Assembly: GCA_035654775.1 (NCBI GenBank)
Contig: DASRWB010000030.1
Location: forward strand, 1-20,620
Reading direction: 5' to 3'
Length of the DNA stretch: 20,620 bases
Origin: HKST-UBA85 sp035654775
GTDB taxonomy: Bacteria; Bacteroidota; Bacteroidia; Flavobacteriales; Flavobacteriaceae
Shown one piece after another: positions 15,549 to 20,620 of this stretch. The translations under genes and the position numbers were made by a program. The notes under the pieces were generated by a model, which made no database searches, was not told the DNA's origin, and worked only from the letters and a program-made list of their open reading frames with translations. Numbering within the stretch: position 1 is the first letter of the stretch; every line of letters starts with the position of its first letter.

Positions 15549-16547
15549 TTAGTTTGGATTGTAGGCCCATTTTAAGTAAATAGAACCCCATGTAAAACCG
15601 CCGCCAAAAGCAGCAAAAATTAAGTTATCTCCTTTTTTTAGTTTTGATTCGTAATCGCTTAACAGTAGTGGTAATGTAGCCGAAGTGGTGTTTCCGTATT
15701 TATGAATGTTCATCATTACCTTTTCTTCGTCCAAGTTGATTCTTCCGGCCGTAGCGTCTATTATTCGTTTGTTGGCTTGATGAGCGACCAGCCAGGCAAC
15801 GTCGCTTTTAGTCAGCTGGTTTCTTTCCATGATTTTTTCGGTAACGTCTGCCATGTTGGCTACTGCGTTTTTAAAAACTGTTTTCCCGTCCTGAAAGACA
15901 TAGTGTTTTCCTTGTGCCAATGCTTCGGGAGTTATGGGGTATGATGATCCGCCGTAGGTGGCTTGTAAAAATTCGCGTCCGTTGCCATCGCTTCTCAAGT
16001 ATTCGTCCTGTAACCCAAGCCCTTCGGTGTTGGGTTCAAATAACACGGCTCCACCACCGTCTCCAAAAATGATGCAGGTGGCTCTGTCTTTGTAATTGAT
16101 CATGGATGAGTTTTTGTCTGCGCCTACAAGGAGTACTTTTTTATACTTTCCTGACTCGATGTATCTGGCAGCGACCGACATCCCGTACAAAAAGCTGGAG
16201 CATGCGGCTTCCAGGTCGAAAGAAAAGGCGTTTGTAGCGCCAATTTGGGTTGCGGTATATGCAGAAGTGGATGCAGCTTTCATGTCCGGTGTAGCCGTAG
16301 CCACAATAACCAGTTCGATTTCTTTGGGGTCGAGGCCTTTTTTATCGATAAGGTTTTTGGCGGCCTGAATGGCTAAAAAAGAAGTTCCTTTGCCTTCTTC
16401 TTTAAGAATTCTGCGTTCTTTTATTCCTGTTCTGGTGGTAATCCACTCGTCATTGGTTTCTACCATAGTTTCCAGAATTTCGTTTGTAAGGACGTATTCC
16501 GGTAAGTAAGCACCAACAGCTGTAATTGCGGCAGAAATTTTACTCAT
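15549..16547 (-). CDS. fabH: Beta-ketoacyl-ACP synthase III
   Basis: Condenses an acyl-CoA primer with malonyl-ACP to start fatty acid synthesis. The 332-residue thiolase-fold protein has the Cys-His-Asn triad at Cys116 (EAACSSFLYG), His256 (LVAHQANKRI) and Asn286 (HKYGNTTSAT). NDEWITTRTGIKERRI near the N-terminus and the C-terminal AAFGGGFTWGSIYLKW are characteristic. In Bacteroidota FabH-type enzymes often use branched primers, but primer choice cannot be read here. It is separated from rpmF by a terminator and a gap of 178 bases, so it probably has its own promoter; accB and accC follow. Confidence 0.97.
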   Translation of the reverse strand: MSKISAAITAVGAYLPEYVLTNEILETMVETNDEWITTRTGIKERRILKEEGKGTSFLAIQAAKNLIDKKGLDPKEIELVIVATATPDMKAASTSAYTATQIGATNAFSFDLEAACSSFLYGMSVAARYIESGKYKKVLLVGADKNSSMINYKDRATCIIFGDGGGAVLFEPNTEGLGLQDEYLRSDGNGREFLQATYGGSSYPITPEALAQGKHYVFQDGKTVFKNAVANMADVTEKIMERNQLTKSDVAWLVAHQANKRIIDATAGRINLDEEKVMMNIHKYGNTTSATLPLLLSDYESKLKKGDNLIFAAFGGGFTWGSIYLKWAYNPN

Positions 16548-16678
16548 TACTTAAGCGTTAATTAATCTGAAAACTGAGTAATTTTAACAAAATTGTGTAA
16601 AATTGGCTCAAATTACTAATTTTTGGTCGTTTTTTAATGTAAAAAAGGGTTTTTTGACTTTCTAAAAGTATATTTCAT

Positions 16679-16706
16679 AAAAAAACGCTCACTATGGAGC
16701 GCTTAT
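16679..16706 (-). terminator. Intrinsic terminator of rpmF
   Basis: On the minus strand AAGCGCTC pairs with GAGCGTTT (one G-U pair) around a 6-base loop and is followed by a T-run. It lies about 20 bases after the rpmF stop. The rest of the 178-base gap (16548-16678) is AT-rich and should hold the fabH promoter, but I see no clean TAnnTTTG there. Confidence 0.8.
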
Positions 16707-16725
16707 TTTTATGCGTGCATTGTAC

Positions 16726-16929
16726 TTATGCTAAATTTTCTTCTGCTTCGGCATTGTCTATTAACACCTGACCTCTGTAGTATAGTTTTCCTTCGTGCCA
16801 GTGTGCTCTGTGATACAGGTGGGCTTCACCGGTAGTAGGGCATGTTGCTATTTGTGGTACACTAGCCTTGTAATGCGTTCTTCTTTTATCTCTTCTTGTT
16901 TTTGAGATTTTTCTTTTTGGATGTGCCAT
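16726..16929 (-). CDS. rpmF: 50S ribosomal protein L32
   Basis: Small structural protein of the large ribosomal subunit. The 67 residues begin MAHPKRKISKTRRDKRRTHY, the standard L32 N-terminus. Zinc-binding L32 proteins have CxxC pairs; here only one Cys remains (CPTTGE, Cys30) with several His residues after it (HLYHRAHWH), so this is likely a zinc-independent form, although a His-assisted site cannot be excluded by eye. The acidic tail AEAEENLA extends beyond shorter homologues. It follows the DUF177 gene by 12 bases, the yceD-rpmF pairing that is conserved across many bacteria. Confidence 0.98.
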   Translation of the reverse strand: MAHPKRKISKTRRDKRRTHYKASVPQIATCPTTGEAHLYHRAHWHEGKLYYRGQVLIDNAEAEENLA

Positions 16930-16941
16930 TTTGCAAGTATT

Positions 16942-17472
16942 TTATAATAATTTTTTTAATGTATTCCAGCGCGGGTCTATTTCTTCGCCCTGATTTTTAC
17001 TTTCTTTTACTTTTGGGGTTAATTCTTCTAACTTTTTGAGTATGTCGGATTTCATTGTGCCGTCTTTTACTCCGGGATGCACCAGTTTTCCGGGTACTGC
17101 CAAAACAGCCAGCTCATAGATATACTGCTGGATGTTTATTTGGTATTCTCCGTGAGGTATGATAAGGATATCGGGTTCTTCGTCATTAAATTCTTCTCCG
17201 AACTTCACTACTAAATCCAGGGTGTTTTGTATGGGCTGATTGTACGGTTCGTTGGTAAGGTCGCAATTTACATTTACTATTCCTTCTATGGCAAAGTGTA
17301 ATTCCAAAAGGGTTGCTTTCTTTTCAAGCTCGACCTGAACTTTTACCTCAGCGGCATTAAAACTGTTATACTCAAAGTGCTCAAAGAACGTGTTGTCTAT
17401 GGTGTACTCAAAATAATGTTTTCCGATTTTCAGCCCTACAAACGGTATGGTAAACTCTTTCAACTGCTTCAT
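16942..17472 (-). CDS. DUF177 (YceD-like) protein
   Basis: Member of the DUF177/YceD family, nearly always encoded next to rpmF. The family has been linked to 23S rRNA maturation in bacteria and plants; a role in 50S assembly is the working idea, not shown here. The protein has FTIPFVGLKIGKHYFEY at the N-terminus, a mid-protein CDLTNEP block (the family often has a Cys motif here), and PHGEYQINIQQYIYELAVLAVP. It ends with DPRWNTLKKLL, the typical closing DxRWxxL. I chose ATG 17472 (176 residues) rather than the GTG two codons upstream. The -7 box about 22 bases before it implies a very short leader. Confidence 0.93.
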   Translation of the reverse strand: MKQLKEFTIPFVGLKIGKHYFEYTIDNTFFEHFEYNSFNAAEVKVQVELEKKATLLELHFAIEGIVNVNCDLTNEPYNQPIQNTLDLVVKFGEEFNDEEPDILIIPHGEYQINIQQYIYELAVLAVPGKLVHPGVKDGTMKSDILKKLEELTPKVKESKNQGEEIDPRWNTLKKLL

Positions 17473-17494
17473 TTCCACATCTATTTTGAGCCTG

Positions 17495-17502
17495 CAAATA
17501 TA
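17495..17502 (-). promoter_or_regulatory. -7 promoter box of the DUF177-rpmF unit
   Basis: On the minus strand TATATTTG is an exact match to the Bacteroidota -7 consensus TAnnTTTG. Transcription would start near 17488, leaving about 16 bases of leader before ATG 17472. The -33 region is T/A-rich without a clear TTG. Confidence 0.6.
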
Positions 17503-17554
17503 TAAATTTTTTAAATACCCCTAAGGATTTATTGTGTTTTTTTACGGATTCCTT

Positions 17555-18583
17555 CTATGCGTCTTTTTTTTGGGTTAAGCCGGCGTATTCTTCTCTGTTT
17601 CGTACAATTTGAATGGCGGTAAACACGGCTTCTTTAAAAGCGTTTTCGCCCGCTATTCCTTTCCCGGCAATTTCATAGGCTGTTCCGTGGTCGGGTGAGG
17701 TTCTTACTTTGCTTAATCCGGCGGTAAAATTAACCCCGGAGCCGAAAGACAAGGTTTTAAAGGGGATAAGTCCCTGGTCGTGATAGGAGGCTAAAATGGC
17801 GTCAAAAGCCAGGTAGTTGTTTGAGCCAAAAAAGCTGTCGGCGGGATAGGGGCCGAAAACGAGCTTGCCTGATTCTCTGATTTTTTTTATGGCGGGTTTC
17901 ATTACGGTGTCGTCTTCCTTTCCAATTACACCGCTATCGCCTGCATGTGGGTTTATACTCAATACGGCGATTTTAGGCTTGTTGATTTTGAAATCGATTA
18001 TAAGGGTTTGGTAGAGTGTGTTTATCTTACTTTCAATTAAAGCTTCGGTGATATGTGTGGGGACTTCCTTAACGGGGACATGGTCTGTAAGCAGGCCTAC
18101 CCGAAGGGAGTTGTTTACCATAAGCATTAGGCTTTTTCCTTGAAGTGCTTTGGCAAGAAAGTCGGTATGCCCCGGGAATTTGAAGGTTTTGGATTGAATG
18201 GTTTCTTTGTTAATAGGTGCGGTAACCAAGGCGTTTATTTTTCCTGATTTAAGTTCTTCTACTGCGCGGGTTAAGGACTTTATGGCATACTCGCCTATAA
18301 CGGGATCTTTTTCACCAAAGTTTATAGGAGCCTGTTCTTTCCATACGTTCAACACGTTAAACTTTCCCGGGATAAGCTGGTCTATATCTTGTATGCCATT
18401 AAAATTAATGTCTGAGTTGAAATGTTTCTTTAAAAACGAAAAGGTTTTAACTGAGGCAAAGACAACGGGGGTACAGAATTCCAGCATGCGTTCATCTTCA
18501 AAAGTTTTAAGTATAATTTCCGGTCCGATGCCGTTTAAATCTCCTATGGAGATTCCTAAAATAAAAGGTTGTTGGTTCTTCAT
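17555..18583 (-). CDS. pdxA: 4-hydroxythreonine-4-phosphate dehydrogenase
   Basis: NAD-dependent oxidation of 4-phosphohydroxy-L-threonine in the DXP-dependent pathway to pyridoxal phosphate (vitamin B6). The 342-residue protein starts with PFILGISIGDLNGIGPEI. The metal-binding histidines are visible at His168 (LTDHVP), His213 (NPHAGDSG) and His268 (SYHDQGLIPFK); His139 lies in the substrate motif FPGHTDFLA. The C-terminal RTSPDHGTAYEIAGKG is diagnostic. It is divergent from ribE with 65 bases between starts and precedes the DUF177-rpmF unit. The intergenic gap of 82 bases and the separate DUF177 promoter suggest only partial co-transcription. Confidence 0.97.
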   Translation of the reverse strand: MKNQQPFILGISIGDLNGIGPEIILKTFEDERMLEFCTPVVFASVKTFSFLKKHFNSDINFNGIQDIDQLIPGKFNVLNVWKEQAPINFGEKDPVIGEYAIKSLTRAVEELKSGKINALVTAPINKETIQSKTFKFPGHTDFLAKALQGKSLMLMVNNSLRVGLLTDHVPVKEVPTHITEALIESKINTLYQTLIIDFKINKPKIAVLSINPHAGDSGVIGKEDDTVMKPAIKKIRESGKLVFGPYPADSFFGSNNYLAFDAILASYHDQGLIPFKTLSFGSGVNFTAGLSKVRTSPDHGTAYEIAGKGIAGENAFKEAVFTAIQIVRNREEYAGLTQKKDA

Positions 18584-18606
18584 TAAAAACTCAGCATTAT
18601 AGTTTG

Positions 18607-18614
18607 TATTTTTG
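18607..18614 (+). promoter_or_regulatory. -7 promoter box of ribE
   Basis: TATTTTTG matches TAnnTTTG exactly and lies 34 bases before the ribE ATG. The spacing to any TTG -33 element is poor. The 65-base divergent region is too short for an FMN riboswitch and shows none. Confidence 0.5.
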
Positions 18615-18648
18615 TGCTGTAAATTTAACTAATTATACGACTTAATTT

Positions 18649-19239
18649 ATGTTTACGGGAATAATTGAAGATATTGGAGTGGTAAGTGGTTTACTTTCTG
18701 AGGGTAGCAATGTGCATATTCGTATTCAAAGCCGTCTTGCACCGGAGCTGAAGGTTGATCAAAGTGTTTCGCACCATGGGGTTTGCCTGACGGTGGTTGA
18801 GGTGTTTGACAAGGAATATATGGTAACCGCTATAAAAGAGACGTTGGAGAAGAGCAATTTAGGCTTTCTTATGGAAGGAGCTAAAGTAAATCTGGAGCGC
18901 GCCATGAAACTGGGTGACCGGCTGGATGGTCATTTGGTTCAGGGGCATGTGGATCAAACGGCGGTTTGTACCGGTATTGAATCGGTTGATGGCAGCTGGT
19001 TGTTTTCTTTTGAATACGACAAAAGCCTAAACCATATTACTATAGAGAAGGGTTCGGTAACGGTAAACGGGGTTAGCCTGACGGTGGTAGATTCAGGGAT
19101 AAATACTTTTAAGGTAGCTATTATTCCGTATACTTACCGGCATACCACTTTTCACTTACTTAAGGTGAACGATTTGGTGAATTTAGAATTTGATGTATTG
19201 GGAAAATATGTAAGCAAGCTGCTAGGAGGAAGTCGTTGA
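18649..19239 (+). CDS. ribE: Riboflavin synthase alpha chain
   Basis: Dismutates two 6,7-dimethyl-8-ribityllumazine molecules into riboflavin and the pyrimidine precursor. The 196 residues show the internal duplication typical of the enzyme. Each half starts with a lumazine-binding repeat: MFTGIIEDIG...HHGVCLTVVE in the first and GHLVQGHVDQ...VNGVSLTVVD in the second. The MFTGIIE start is invariant in the family, so ATG 18649 is secure. Other rib genes are not nearby. Its last 18 bases overlap, on the opposite strand, the end of the small PID-CTERM-like gene. Confidence 0.97.
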   Translation: MFTGIIEDIGVVSGLLSEGSNVHIRIQSRLAPELKVDQSVSHHGVCLTVVEVFDKEYMVTAIKETLEKSNLGFLMEGAKVNLERAMKLGDRLDGHLVQGHVDQTAVCTGIESVDGSWLFSFEYDKSLNHITIEKGSVTVNGVSLTVVDSGINTFKVAIIPYTYRHTTFHLLKVNDLVNLEFDVLGKYVSKLLGGSR

Positions 19240-19434
19240 TTTGTTCTTTTTAAGCAAAACGACTACTCCAAAAATCAACCCTGCCAGTGCGAGAAAGATT
19301 ACTCCGCCATCAACGGGAAGCCCGGGCGGTGGTGGCGGTGCAGGTGGTGGCGGTCCGCTGCCTTGAGCTATAGATGCAACACTTATTAATACAAATAAGA
19401 TTGAGGCGGTTATTCTTTTATGTTGTAAAATCAT
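19222..19434 (-). CDS. Small proline-rich protein with PID-CTERM-like sorting domain
   Basis: A 70-residue exported peptide. Residues 1-23 are a signal peptide (basic start, hydrophobic core, SIAQ). A proline tract (28-37) follows, then GLPVDGG (38-44), a hydrophobic segment (45-61, FLALAGLIFGVVVLL) and a basic tail KKNK. Signal peptide, short spacer, PxD motif, one membrane helix and a basic end is the layout of C-terminal protein-sorting tags such as PEP-CTERM. In Flavobacteriia the matching class is called PID-CTERM, here with Val in place of Ile. Almost nothing is left as mature protein, so it may be anchored whole or processed at the motif. The partner enzyme is not in the window. The 3' end overlaps ribE by 18 bases on the opposite strand. 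Confidence 0.75.
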   Translation of the reverse strand: MILQHKRITASILFVLISVASIAQGSGPPPPAPPPPPGLPVDGGVIFLALAGLIFGVVVLLKKNKSTTSS

Positions 19435-19459
19435 TACAGTGTTAATCTCAACAAAGGCG

Positions 19460-19486
19460 TTTAAAAAAAGCGAGACTTTTTTTAAA
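19460..19486. repeat. 11-bp inverted repeat in the leader of the small gene
   Basis: TTTAAAAAAAG (19460-19470) and CTTTTTTTAAA (19476-19486) are exact reverse complements around CGAGA. The repeat lies 26 bases upstream of the PID-CTERM-like start. With one G-C pair it is a weak hairpin. Confidence 0.55.
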
Positions 19487-19543
19487 TTTCTTACAGTTCT
19501 TTAGGGTTTTTGCTCTTTAAATTCTATGCTGCTATCAATCGGT

Positions 19544-19565
19544 AAAAAAAGTGCGACCCCGCACT
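19544..19565 (-). terminator. Terminator-like hairpin in the leader of the PID-CTERM-like gene
   Basis: On the minus strand AGTGCG pairs with CGCACT around GGGT and is followed by a T-run, the form of a small intrinsic terminator. It lies immediately downstream of a promoter-like box and about 110 bases upstream of the small gene. It could be a 5' leader hairpin or end a minus-strand transcript from the right-hand region. Confidence 0.6.
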
Positions 19566-19572
19566 AAGGGTA

Positions 19573-19580
19573 CAAATATA
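19573..19580 (-). promoter_or_regulatory. -7 promoter-like box pointing toward the small gene
   Basis: On the minus strand TATATTTG matches TAnnTTTG exactly, with a run of T about 19-22 bases upstream. Transcription would begin near 19566, at the base of the following hairpin. Confidence 0.45.
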
Positions 19581-19629
19581 GCTTTTTATACCAAAAAAAA
19601 AAGTGTTTTCAATAATTTATAGGTGTATA

Positions 19630-19787
19630 ACGCGCTGTGGCTGATAAAAGTATATTGTGTGCTAGACATACCTAACTAAGAGGAAGGCTGTTTTGTTTTG
19701 CTATAGCCGTGGAGTGGCGGAATTGTGGAGCTGCAGGTAGTGTTAAGCCGGGATTGTATGCTTGAATTGCAGCGCACCGGTTTTTTT
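19630..19787 (+). ncRNA. Possible small RNA with terminator-like end (speculative)
   Basis: The block is visibly richer in G and C than its AT-rich flanks and has no ORF. It ends with AAGCCGG (19745-19751) able to pair with CCGGTTT (19777-19783), enclosing a smaller TGC/GCA hairpin, followed by a T-run to 19787. No clear promoter is seen; the 5' limit is a guess. Confidence 0.2.
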
Positions 19788-19808
19788 GTGACGTGTAGGG
19801 AATAGAAA

Positions 19809-19831
19809 ACCCGGGGTTACCCGGGGTTACC
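19809..19831. repeat. 10-base tandem repeat, about 2.3 copies
   Basis: The unit CCGGGGTTAC occurs twice in tandem (19811-19820, 19821-19830) with partial units at both ends. Confidence 0.85.
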
Positions 19832-19860
19832 TACGGCTCTACTACGGGGCATGTATGAAT

Positions 19861-19930
19861 CATATACGCTATAGATACGCCATAGATACGCTATACATAC
19901 GCTATAGATACGCTATACATACGGTATAGC
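19861..19930. repeat. 11-base tandem repeat, six copies
   Basis: Units of 11 bases start at 19861, 19872, 19883, 19894, 19905 and 19916. The consensus is TASATACGCTA: units 3 and 5 are TAGATACGCTA, unit 4 is TACATACGCTA, and units 1, 2 and 6 have one to three changes. A fragment of a seventh follows. Confidence 0.9.
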
Positions 19931-20023
19931 TTTTGGATTTTAAAGGGATTTTTTAGTGTTTTTAAGAACGGTAAGCTATTGATTACTAATGTAGTAAAAA
20001 ATAATGATATAAGTGGGGTTTTT

Positions 20024-20049
20024 GTTAGTTTTTAGCTGTTAGTTTTTAG
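20024..20049. repeat. Direct repeat GTTAGTTTTTAG, two copies
   Basis: Identical 12-base copies at 20024-20035 and 20038-20049, a period of 14. Confidence 0.8.
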
Positions 20050-20059
20050 TCGCTAGTAG

Positions 20060-20099
20060 AATAGTAGGGTAATGGAATAGTAGGGTAATGGAGTAGTGG
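20060..20099. repeat. 16-base tandem repeat, two and a half copies
   Basis: AATAGTAGGGTAATGG at 20060-20075 and 20076-20091 is identical; a degenerate half copy (AGTAGTGG) follows. Confidence 0.85.
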
Positions 20100-20166
20100 A
20101 AACGGTTATGGGGTTTCTTTGTAAAACTAATAGCTTGTCGAAGTGCTATCCTAGATTTAGTGGGTC

Positions 20167-20194
20167 GTGAGTTGTGAGTCGTTAGTTGTTAGTA
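20167..20194. repeat. 7-base tandem repeat, four copies
   Basis: GTGAGTT, GTGAGTC, GTTAGTT and GTTAGTA run head to tail (consensus GTKAGTN). The downstream end of the 47-codon minus-strand ORF lies inside it. Confidence 0.8.
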
Positions 20195-20325
20195 TGTGTA
20201 CGTCCCTGATATAGGTTGACCACTTCACGTCCGTTTATATGAAAGTGAAAGTAAAACCTAATTTCATTGCCTCTTACCCTATGGTTTTTTAGAAAAGACA
20301 AGGCGTTTTCCATTGTCTGTGTCAT
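20182..20325 (-). pseudogene. 47-codon ORF, possible mobile-element remnant
   Basis: An open frame from ATG 20323-20325 to TAA 20182-20184 encodes a basic, aromatic-rich peptide containing FYFHFHINGREVVNLYQG. The last third reads through the DNA CCCTGATATAGGTTGAC (plus strand), which from memory resembles the terminal repeats of some IS3-type elements in Flavobacteriia. The stop falls in the 7-base tandem repeat, so the original end may be lost. No promoter is evident. It could be a small real gene, the tail of a decayed transposase, or chance. Confidence 0.3.
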
Positions 20326-20330
20326 TTAAA

Positions 20331-20490
20331 GAGATGCTCCCGATAGGTCTTGAGAAATCTCTGGAGACAGGGTCGAAGCCTCAAGAGATGCTTCACTTCG
20401 TTCAGCATGACACCTGTTTCCCGATGGGTCGGGAGATGGGTTTTCTGCGAATTAAATGAGGTTTTGGCTGGCATCTCGACAAGCTCGATG
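20331..20490. repeat. Cluster of short palindromic interspersed-type elements
   Basis: GAGATGCT occurs at 20331-20338 and 20385-20392. CCCGATRGGTC occurs at 20339-20349 and 20420-20430, the latter inside the hairpin CCCGA/TCGGG (20420-20433). TCTTGAG (20348-20354) is inverted as CTCAAGA (20380-20386). ATGCT/AGCAT forms a hairpin at 20388-20408, and CATCTCGA...TCGATG is palindromic at 20472-20490. Such pieces are, as I recall, scattered through many marine Flavobacteriia genomes. Confidence 0.6.
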
Positions 20491-20550
20491 TGACATTGTT
20501 GCAGTGGGTTTTGTTGTGAGGCTTCGGGAGAGGTGTTTTGAGGGGGTTTT

Positions 20551-20590
20551 GTTCGAGTTTCGTTCGAGACTTGTTCGAGAACGGCTCGGG
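20551..20590. repeat. GTTCGAG repeated every 11 bases
   Basis: GTTCGAG starts at 20551, 20562 and 20573, and a degenerate GCTCGGG starts at 20584, all exactly 11 bases apart. The four bases between copies vary. Confidence 0.75.
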
Positions 20591-20620
20591 ATTATGTACT
20601 AAAAATGGGGTTTTTGGGGA

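Larger units (their letters stand above)
19588..20620. other. Gene-poor, repeat-rich intergenic region
   Basis: More than 1 kb without a convincing gene, running off the window. It holds a GC-richer block with a terminator-like end (about 19630-19787), several unrelated short tandem repeats (10, 11, 14, 16, 7 and 11 bases), a 47-codon minus-strand ORF that may be a mobile-element remnant, and a cluster of palindromic interspersed-type sequences (20331-20490). The individual items are listed separately. Confidence 0.85.

Noticed and set aside
18584..18648. FMN riboswitch upstream of ribE
   Set aside because: The divergent gap is only 65 bases, too short for the RFN element, and none of its conserved sequence is visible.
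19665..19750. Integron attC-like pair (ACCTAAC ... GTTAAGC)
   Set aside because: The two 7-base cores fit RYYYAAC/GTTRRRY and are about 80 bases apart, but they are poorly complementary to each other, there are no matching inner boxes, no cassette ORF and no integrase. Probably chance.
19435..20620. CRISPR array
   Set aside because: The repeats here have periods of 7-16 bases with no spacer-sized unique sequence between them and no cas genes nearby.

Overview
The window is ordinary chromosome of a member of the Bacteroidota, most likely class Flavobacteriia. The evidence is AT-rich DNA, a C-terminal type IX secretion (T9SS) sorting domain, a lipoprotein with an acidic export signal (CSSDD), a PID-CTERM-like peptide, alanine racemase and thymidine kinase of the Bacteroidota type, TAnnTTTG -7 boxes, and the gene order pdxA, DUF177, rpmF, fabH, accB, accC. 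No species can be named from this sequence.

Layout. 1-2265 (+): 3' part of a large secreted metzincin-type metalloprotease, cut by the window edge, ending at a strong bidirectional hairpin. 2362-3764 (-): rsmI behind a conserved gene of unknown function. 3867-5613 (+): tdk and alr, overlapping. 5678-6079 (+): mscL. 6206-7195 (+): asd. 7314-10753 (+): a two-gene envelope unit made of a diheme cytochrome-like lipoprotein with an Ig-like N-terminus and a T9SS-exported FG-GAP/UnbV protein. 10851-11771 (+): an orphan ABC ATPase. 11777-18583 (-): reading leftwards from pdxA, the genes are pdxA, DUF177, rpmF, fabH, accB, accC, an FAD oxidoreductase and mtgA. This covers vitamin B6 synthesis, ribosome parts, the start of fatty acid synthesis and cell-wall synthesis. 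18649-19239 (+): ribE, divergent from pdxA. 19222-19434 (-): a 70-residue proline-rich PID-CTERM-like peptide. 19435-20620: about 1.2 kb with no convincing gene, packed with short tandem repeats, palindromes, a possible small RNA and a possible IS remnant.

Most of the window is housekeeping. The parts that are least explained are the cytochrome/UnbV pair, the PID-CTERM-like peptide with its hairpin-bearing leader, the conserved unknown gene upstream of rsmI, and the repeat-rich right end. I found no defence system, CRISPR array, prophage, tRNA or rRNA, and nothing that I can call a new system with confidence.
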